Below, piece by piece: positions 4,791-8,264 of a stretch of 8,264 bases of DNA (positions within the stretch are counted from its first letter, which is position 1; every line of letters begins with the position of its first letter). The stretch comes from JBARRS01 sp049644345 (lineage in GTDB: Bacteria; Actinomycetota; Thermoleophilia; Gaiellales; Gaiellaceae). The stretch lies in assembly GCA_049644345.1 (NCBI GenBank), contig JBARRS010000032.1, positions 1-8,264 of the forward strand. Direction: 5' to 3'. The notes beneath the pieces were generated by a model. The model did not search any database, was not told where the DNA came from, and saw only the letters and a program-made list of their open reading frames with translations. The position numbers and the translations under genes were made by a program.

Positions 4791-5153
4791 TCAGCGCCGA
4801 CGTGGTCCGAACAGATCCTTGAGCGCCGCGCGAAGACGGGCGCCGAGGCGTCCCTCCTTCGCGGGGTCCCAACGTACGGTCACCGGCTCCTTGTACTCGG
4901 AGAGCGCCTCCGCTTCCGCCGCGGTCAGCTCGACCTCGACCCGGTGGGGCCACATCCGCCGCACCCGCTCGGACGGGACGTAGCGGTCAGGACCGTGGGA
5001 CGACGTCTTGACGACAAGCCCGTCGAAGATGTCCGCCTCTTTGTCGCCCACGATCTCGCGGACGCGGCCGATCTCGCTCCCGTCTGTCGTCACCAAGGCG
5101 GCATCGGCCTCGACGGCCGTCCACGCGACCTGAGGCTCTTCGACCGCGCTCAA
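4791..5153 (-). CDS. PRC-barrel-like domain protein
   Basis: This is a 120-residue soluble protein. Residues 9-70 resemble a PRC-barrel fold: VTTDGSEIGRVREIVGD, then DIFDGLVVKT and RYVPSERVRRMWPHRVEVEL. The G-x-x-I-G-x-V turn and the Y-V-P-x-E-x-V strand are typical of the family. The C-terminal part holds ALSEYKEPVTVRWDP and a basic tail (LKDLFGPRRR). PRC-barrels occur in RNA processing and photosynthetic contexts and in many stand-alone actinobacterial proteins of unknown role, so I give no specific function. The start is TTG 5153-5151. It overlaps the TGA of the upstream gene as TTGA and has GGGAAG 5 nt before it, arguing for translational coupling. Further upstream codons only read through the neighbour out of frame. 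Confidence 0.75.
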   Translation of the reverse strand: MSAVEEPQVAWTAVEADAALVTTDGSEIGRVREIVGDKEADIFDGLVVKTSSHGPDRYVPSERVRRMWPHRVEVELTAAEAEALSEYKEPVTVRWDPAKEGRLGARLRAALKDLFGPRRR

Positions 5154-5788
5154 GCCGTCTTCCCGCCCACGTGCCAAACCGGCCCTTGCGTGTAGTACGG
5201 CTTCGTGTCCGAGAGCGCCTGCAGGATGCGGACACGGCCTCGGATTCCCTCGTCGTCGAGCCGTTCGAGACAGCGGCGGACCATGTCCGGCGCAGCGCCG
5301 TATCCGAACCGGCGCGCGCAACGGAAACGGAAGCCTCGCTCGGCGCCGACGCGGGCGGGGTTCAACGGCGCCATCAGCAGCGCGGCGCGCTCGAGGTAGT
5401 CGGAAGAGTCGAGCTCGACCTCGCAGTAGAGGTCGCTCCAGTCCGGCGGCAGGCCCGCGACCTGTTCCTCCCAGTCGGCGGCGAAGCTCTGCGGCGTCTC
5501 CGCGGGCCGCTCGCTCTTTGTCATCGAGACGACTTCGAGCTCGCCGTCGATCCGCTCGAGGTCGAGCCCTCGCAGCAGCCGCCGGACGAGCCCGGGCACA
5601 GGCGCACCGACGCGCCGGGCCGTGTCGAAGGTGATCACCCTTCCGTGCCGGCCGGCGCCCGCGGGGGCGAGGAGTTGCGCGGCGCGCTCGCCGTTCCGCT
5701 CGTCCCGCGCGGTCAGGCGCAGGCGCGCCTCGTTCCAGTCCTCAGGCAGCTGCGCCTCGATCTCCTGGAACTGCTCGGCGAGGCTCAC
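5150..5788 (-). CDS. Protein of unknown function built from two ~90-residue repeats
   Basis: I do not recognise this 212-residue soluble protein. It is an internal tandem duplication: residues about 7-91 and 106-196 align end to end. Shared landmarks are LPEDW / LPPDW, ERAAQLLAP / ERAALLMAP, DTARRVGAPVPGLVRRLL / RCARRFGYGAAPDMVRRCL, LDLERIDGEL / LDDEGIRGRV and SMTK / SDTK. A linker (92-105) and a C-terminal tail (PYYTQGPVWHVGGKTA) complete it. No signal peptide, membrane helix or catalytic motif is visible. GTG 5788 is preferred because TATGCT lies exactly 7 nt upstream (leaderless). ATG 5800 (four more residues) is the alternative, but it overlaps that hexamer and has no good SD. It is first in a two-gene operon with the PRC-barrel gene and divergent from E1 alpha. 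Confidence 0.75.
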   Translation of the reverse strand: MSLAEQFQEIEAQLPEDWNEARLRLTARDERNGERAAQLLAPAGAGRHGRVITFDTARRVGAPVPGLVRRLLRGLDLERIDGELEVVSMTKSERPAETPQSFAADWEEQVAGLPPDWSDLYCEVELDSSDYLERAALLMAPLNPARVGAERGFRFRCARRFGYGAAPDMVRRCLERLDDEGIRGRVRILQALSDTKPYYTQGPVWHVGGKTA

Positions 5789-5815
5789 GAGCGGCAGCAT
5801 AAACTCGGGTTCGTG
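5786..5815. promoter_or_regulatory. Symmetric bidirectional leaderless promoter between the 212-aa gene and E1 alpha
   Basis: On the plus strand TAAACT (5800-5805) is followed by 7 nt and GTG 5813, the E1 alpha start. On the minus strand TATGCT (5801-5796) is followed by 7 nt and GTG 5788. The two TANNNT hexamers overlap by 2 bp, and the spacing is identical in both directions. Neither gene has a good SD. No convincing -35 is seen in either direction. Confidence 0.55.
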
Positions 5816-6784
5816 GCGAAAGTCGAGAAACGCGGAGCACTCTCGGAGGAGCAGCTGCGGGATTTCTTCCGCGAGATGCTGCTGATCCGGCGGTTCGAGG
5901 AGAAGGTGGAGGAGCGTTTCCGTGCGGGCGAGCTTCCGGGCTTCCTCCACGTCGCGATCGGCCAGGAGGCGGTCGCCGTCGGGGTCTGCCGGGCGCTCGA
6001 GGAAGGCGACGTGATCGCCTCGACGCACCGCGCGCACGGCCACACGCTCGCGAAGGGGACGCACCCGAACGAGGTGATGGCCGAGCTCTACGGGAAGCTC
6101 GAGGGCTGCTCGCACGGCTACGGGGGCTCGATGCACCTGTACGACCTCGAGCGCGGCAACCTGGGCGCGAACGCCGTCGTCGGGGGCGGCCTGCCGGCGA
6201 TCACGGGCGCTGCGCTCGCGTTCAAGCTGCGCGGCGAGCCGCGGGTCGGGGTCGCCTTCTTCGGCGACGGGGCCACCAATATCGGCACGTTCCATGAGTC
6301 GCTCAACCTCGCGCAGCTCTGGCGGGTGCCGGCGGTCTTCGTCTGCGAGAACAACCGCTGGGCCGAGTCGACCCCGGCGAGCCAGCAGTTGCCGATCGAG
6401 GACCTGACGAAGCGGGCCGAGGCCTACGGGATGAAGTCGATGAAGGGCTACGGGCAGGACGTCGAGGAGGTCTACCGGGTTGCACACCGCGCGCTCAAGC
6501 ATGCGCGCGACGGCAACGGCCCAGTCCTCGTCGTCTACGAGACGCATCGGCTCGTCGGCCATTACGTGGGCGATCCTCAGGTGTACCGCGACAAGGACGA
6601 GCTCCGCCAGGAGCGCGAGACGCAGGATCCGATCGAGAAGCTGCGCGAACGGCTCGAGCTCTCCGACGGCGAGCTCGAGGAGGTCGACCGCGAGGTGCGC
6701 GAGCTCGTCGAAGCGTCGGTCGAATTCGCGAAGAACGGTACGGATCCCAAGCCTGAGGACGCCCTCAAAAACGTCTATGCCTGA
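5813..6784 (+). CDS. 2-oxo acid dehydrogenase E1 component, alpha subunit (pyruvate/acetoin dehydrogenase type)
   Basis: This 323-residue thiamine-diphosphate enzyme subunit, with E1 beta, decarboxylates a 2-oxo acid (or cleaves acetoin) and transfers the acyl or aldehyde unit to the lipoyl group of E2. The N-terminal MLLIRRFEEKVEERF and GFLHVAIGQEAVAVG are standard. HRAHGHTLAKG (72-82) carries the active-site His region, GYGGSMHLYD (102-111) follows, and the ThDP/Mg motif runs from GDGATN (151-156) to ENN (179-181). VGHYVGDPQVYR (248-259) matches the phosphorylation-loop region. The motifs fit both PdhA and AcoA; I cannot fix the substrate. The start is GTG 5813, with TAAACT 7 nt upstream and no SD; the length is normal for the family. 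The open frame upstream of it (from 5171) is antisense to another gene. The end overlaps E1 beta by 8 nt. Confidence 0.93.
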   Translation: MAKVEKRGALSEEQLRDFFREMLLIRRFEEKVEERFRAGELPGFLHVAIGQEAVAVGVCRALEEGDVIASTHRAHGHTLAKGTHPNEVMAELYGKLEGCSHGYGGSMHLYDLERGNLGANAVVGGGLPAITGAALAFKLRGEPRVGVAFFGDGATNIGTFHESLNLAQLWRVPAVFVCENNRWAESTPASQQLPIEDLTKRAEAYGMKSMKGYGQDVEEVYRVAHRALKHARDGNGPVLVVYETHRLVGHYVGDPQVYRDKDELRQERETQDPIEKLRERLELSDGELEEVDREVRELVEASVEFAKNGTDPKPEDALKNVYA

Positions 6785-7763
6785 GCTGAGCTACCGCGAG
6801 GCCGTCCGCGCGGCGCTCTCCGATGCGATGCGCAAGGACGAGGACGTGTTCATCATGGGCGAGGACATCGCCGAGATGGGCGGCTCGATGGGCGTCACCC
6901 AGGGGATGCTCGACGAGTTCGGGCCCGAGCGGGTGCGCAACACCCCGATCTCCGAGATGGCGCTCGTCGGCGCGGGCATCGGCGCCGCGATCCAGGGCAT
7001 GCGCCCCGTGGTCGAGGTCATGTACGAGGACTTCCTCACGCTCGCCTGCGAGCAGATCGTCAACCAGGCGGCGAAGCACCGCTACATGTCGGGTGGACAG
7101 ATCAAGGTACCGCTGACGATCCGCACGCAGGGCGGAGCGGGCTGGTCACCGGGCGCCCAACACGCGCAGCAGCTCGAGGCCTGGTTCGTGCACATCCCGG
7201 GCCTGAAGGTCGTCTTCGCCTCGACGCCCGCCGATGTCCGCGGCCTGCTCTGGTCGGCGATCTACGACGACAACCCCGTCGTCTTCTTCGAGCACCGAAC
7301 GCTCTACGGGATCAAGGAGGAGGTGCCGGAGGAGCTCGAGCCGATCGAGATCGGGAAGGCGCGCGTGCACCTCGAGGGCGAGGACGTCACCGTCGTCGCC
7401 ACCGGCCGGCTCGTGCACGAGTCACTCGCGGCGGCGAAGCAGGCCGAAGAAAAGGGGGTCTCGGTCGAGGTCGTCGACCCGCGGACGCTCCAGCCGCTCG
7501 ACGAGGAGACGATCGTCGATTCGGTCAAGAAGACGAACCGCTGTGTGGTCGCCCACGAGGCGGTGACCAAGATGGGCTTCGGCGCCGAGGTCGCGGCCGT
7601 CGTCCAGCACCAGGCGTTCGACTGGCTCGACGCGCCGATCGAGCGCGTCGGCTCGCGCTTCGCGCCGCTCGCGTTTGCGCCGGTGATGGAGCAGTACATC
7701 GTCCCTCACGCCGAGAGCGTGCTCGAGGCGATCTACCGCACGGTTGGCCGCGATGGCGCGTGA
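6777..7763 (+). CDS. 2-oxo acid dehydrogenase E1 component, beta subunit (pyruvate/acetoin dehydrogenase type)
   Basis: This 328-residue partner of E1 alpha completes the ThDP active site at the subunit interface and docks onto E2. It begins with SYREAVRAALSDAMRKDEDV, a typical E1 beta N-terminus. MGEDIAEMGG (27-36) and NTPISEMALVGAGIGAA (55-71) hold the conserved Glu region that activates ThDP, followed by EVMYEDFLTLACEQIVNQAA, TIRTQGGAG and the C-terminal transketolase domain with VEVVDPRTLQPLDE and VVAHEAV. The length is normal (about 325). ATG 6777 overlaps the E1 alpha stop as ATGCCTGA and has no close SD, so translation is probably coupled. Reading frame upstream of 6777 lies inside E1 alpha and is not coding in this frame. 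It ends at TGA 7761-7763. Confidence 0.95.
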   Translation: MPELSYREAVRAALSDAMRKDEDVFIMGEDIAEMGGSMGVTQGMLDEFGPERVRNTPISEMALVGAGIGAAIQGMRPVVEVMYEDFLTLACEQIVNQAAKHRYMSGGQIKVPLTIRTQGGAGWSPGAQHAQQLEAWFVHIPGLKVVFASTPADVRGLLWSAIYDDNPVVFFEHRTLYGIKEEVPEELEPIEIGKARVHLEGEDVTVVATGRLVHESLAAAKQAEEKGVSVEVVDPRTLQPLDEETIVDSVKKTNRCVVAHEAVTKMGFGAEVAAVVQHQAFDWLDAPIERVGSRFAPLAFAPVMEQYIVPHAESVLEAIYRTVGRDGA

Positions 7764-7784
7764 CACTTCCGTAGCGAACGACTG

Positions 7785-7829
7785 CCGCATGGTTGAGCCA
7801 TTTCGGCTCGCGCACCGCATGGTTGAGCC
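7785..7829. repeat. 15-bp direct repeat (two copies, 30-bp period) between E1 beta and E2
   Basis: CCGCATGGTTGAGCC occurs at 7785-7799 and 7815-7829 with no mismatch. After the first copy, GAGCC (7795-7799) also forms a 5-bp hairpin with GGCTC (7805-7809). It lies in the 104-bp non-coding gap inside the E1/E2 operon. Function is unknown; a regulator site, an mRNA structure or a repeat-element remnant are all possible. Confidence 0.75.
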
Positions 7830-7835
7830 GCGCTT

Positions 7836-7848
7836 GGGGTCAGACCCC
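7836..7848. repeat. GGGGTC-A-GACCCC perfect palindrome upstream of E2
   Basis: GGGGTC (7836-7841) and GACCCC (7843-7848) are exact inverted repeats around a single A. It follows the 15-bp direct repeats and lies 19 bp before the E2 ATG. A one-base loop is poor for an RNA hairpin, so a DNA-binding site or a repetitive extragenic element is more likely. The half GGGGTCAG also occurs at 888-895 after pheT. Confidence 0.6.
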
Positions 7849-7867
7849 GCCACGGGAGCGTGTCGAA

Positions 7868-8264
7868 ATGGCGAATGAAGTGAGACTGCCCCGGCTCGGG
7901 CAGGGGATGGAGTCGGGCACGATCGTTCGCTGGCTCAAGTCCGAGGGCGATCAGGTCGAGAAGGGCGAGCCGCTGTACGAGCTCGACACCGAGAAGGTGA
8001 CACAGGAGGTCGAGGCCGACTTCGCGGGCGTGCTGCTGAAGGTGCTCGCGCAAGAGGGGCAGGAGGTAGACGTCGGCACGACGATCGCCGTGATCGGCGA
8101 GCAGGGCGAGGAGGTGGCCGAGACGAGCGTCGCGGAAAAGCCCGCGGAGGCGCCAGAGCCAGAGCCGGCGGAAGCGGCCGAGGAAAGAGAGCCCGCGCCG
8201 GTCGCCGCACGCGCCGACGGCGGCCGCGTCAAGGCGTCGCCCCTCGCCCGGCGCCTTGCGGGCG
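7868..8264 (+). CDS. 2-oxo acid dehydrogenase E2 component (dihydrolipoamide acyltransferase), N-terminal part (3' end outside window)
   Basis: These are the first 132 residues of the E2 core subunit, which carries the lipoyl group from E1 to CoA and on to E3. Residues 4-77 form one lipoyl domain: GTIVRWLKSEGDQVEKGEPL, then ELDTEKVTQEVEA with the lipoylated lysine at K43. A Pro/Glu/Ala-rich flexible linker (about 81-119) follows. RVKASPLARRLAG (120-132) is the start of the peripheral-subunit-binding domain that holds E1 or E3. The C-terminal acyltransferase domain is beyond the window. ATG 7868 is preceded by GGGAG (7854-7858) with a 9-nt spacer. The 104-bp gap after E1 beta is long for this otherwise tight operon and carries repeats, so E2 might have its own control. 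Confidence 0.93.
   Translation, partial: MANEVRLPRLGQGMESGTIVRWLKSEGDQVEKGEPLYELDTEKVTQEVEADFAGVLLKVLAQEGQEVDVGTTIAVIGEQGEEVAETSVAEKPAEAPEPEPAEAAEEREPAPVAARADGGRVKASPLARRLAG

Noticed and set aside
5171..5812. N-terminal extension of E1 alpha by 214 codons
   Set aside because: The extension is antisense to the duplicated 212-aa protein and shows no E1 homology. E1 alpha length and N-terminal motifs fit GTG 5813.
5150..6562. 470-codon open frame on the minus strand
   Set aside because: Only 5150-5788 (or 5800) has coherent, internally repeated protein sequence. The rest is exactly antisense to E1 alpha, whose motifs are unmistakable, and reflects GC-rich codon bias.
6480..6776. N-terminal extension of E1 beta
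   Set aside because: It is Arg/Ser-rich shadow translation of E1 alpha; the family N-terminus starts at ATG 6777.
7785..7829. CRISPR array
   Set aside because: There are only two 15-bp copies with a 15-bp spacer and no cas genes.

Overview
The window is GC-rich bacterial DNA. It uses GTG and TTG starts often, and several genes look leaderless, with a TANNNT -10 hexamer 6-7 nt before the start codon. It also encodes an LPFTG wall-anchored protein, secreted cupredoxins and a small-membrane-protein cluster (DUF4235-like, Holin-X/DUF1469, DUF3618) known from Actinobacteria. Together these point to an actinobacterium, possibly of the class Thermoleophilia (Gaiella/Solirubrobacter relatives). The placement is inference: there is no rRNA gene here. 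I see no tRNA, CRISPR array, insertion sequence or prophage. No gene-free stretch exceeds 130 bp.

Layout. (1) 1-831, +: 3' end of pheT, with the anticodon-binding FDX-ACB domain. (2) 911-1339, -: a stand-alone cyclic-nucleotide-binding domain protein, convergent with pheT. (3) 1423-3070, +: two exported proteins. The first is a sortase substrate with a small Cys/His motif. The second has two cupredoxin domains, and the second domain has lost copper ligands. A strong hairpin separates them. (4) 4161-3078, -: a tight four-gene operon of small membrane proteins, starting with a 42-aa DUF4235-like ORF that is easy to miss. (5) 4218-4694, +: argR, divergent from that operon, with an ARG-box-like site over its -10. 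(6) 5788-4791, -: a two-gene operon with a TTGA overlap. It encodes a 212-aa protein of unknown function made of two ~90-residue repeats, and a PRC-barrel-like protein. (7) 5813-8264, +: E1 alpha, E1 beta and the N-terminus of E2 of a 2-oxo acid dehydrogenase complex (pyruvate or acetoin type). E1 alpha and E1 beta overlap. A 104-bp gap carrying direct repeats and a GGGGTC/GACCCC palindrome precedes E2.

How the parts fit. pheT and argR are housekeeping functions. The E1/E2 genes form a catabolic operon making acyl-CoA from a 2-oxo acid. The two exported proteins and the small-membrane-protein operon concern the cell envelope. The most unusual regulatory point is at 5786-5815. There the 212-aa-protein gene and E1 alpha diverge from overlapping -10 hexamers, each 7 nt from a GTG start, which looks like a symmetric bidirectional leaderless promoter. 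The same -10/start geometry occurs at the cyclic-nucleotide-binding gene and at argR. I did not find a clearly novel multi-gene defence or biosynthetic system. The least explained genes are the duplicated 212-aa protein with its PRC-barrel partner and the LPFTG protein.
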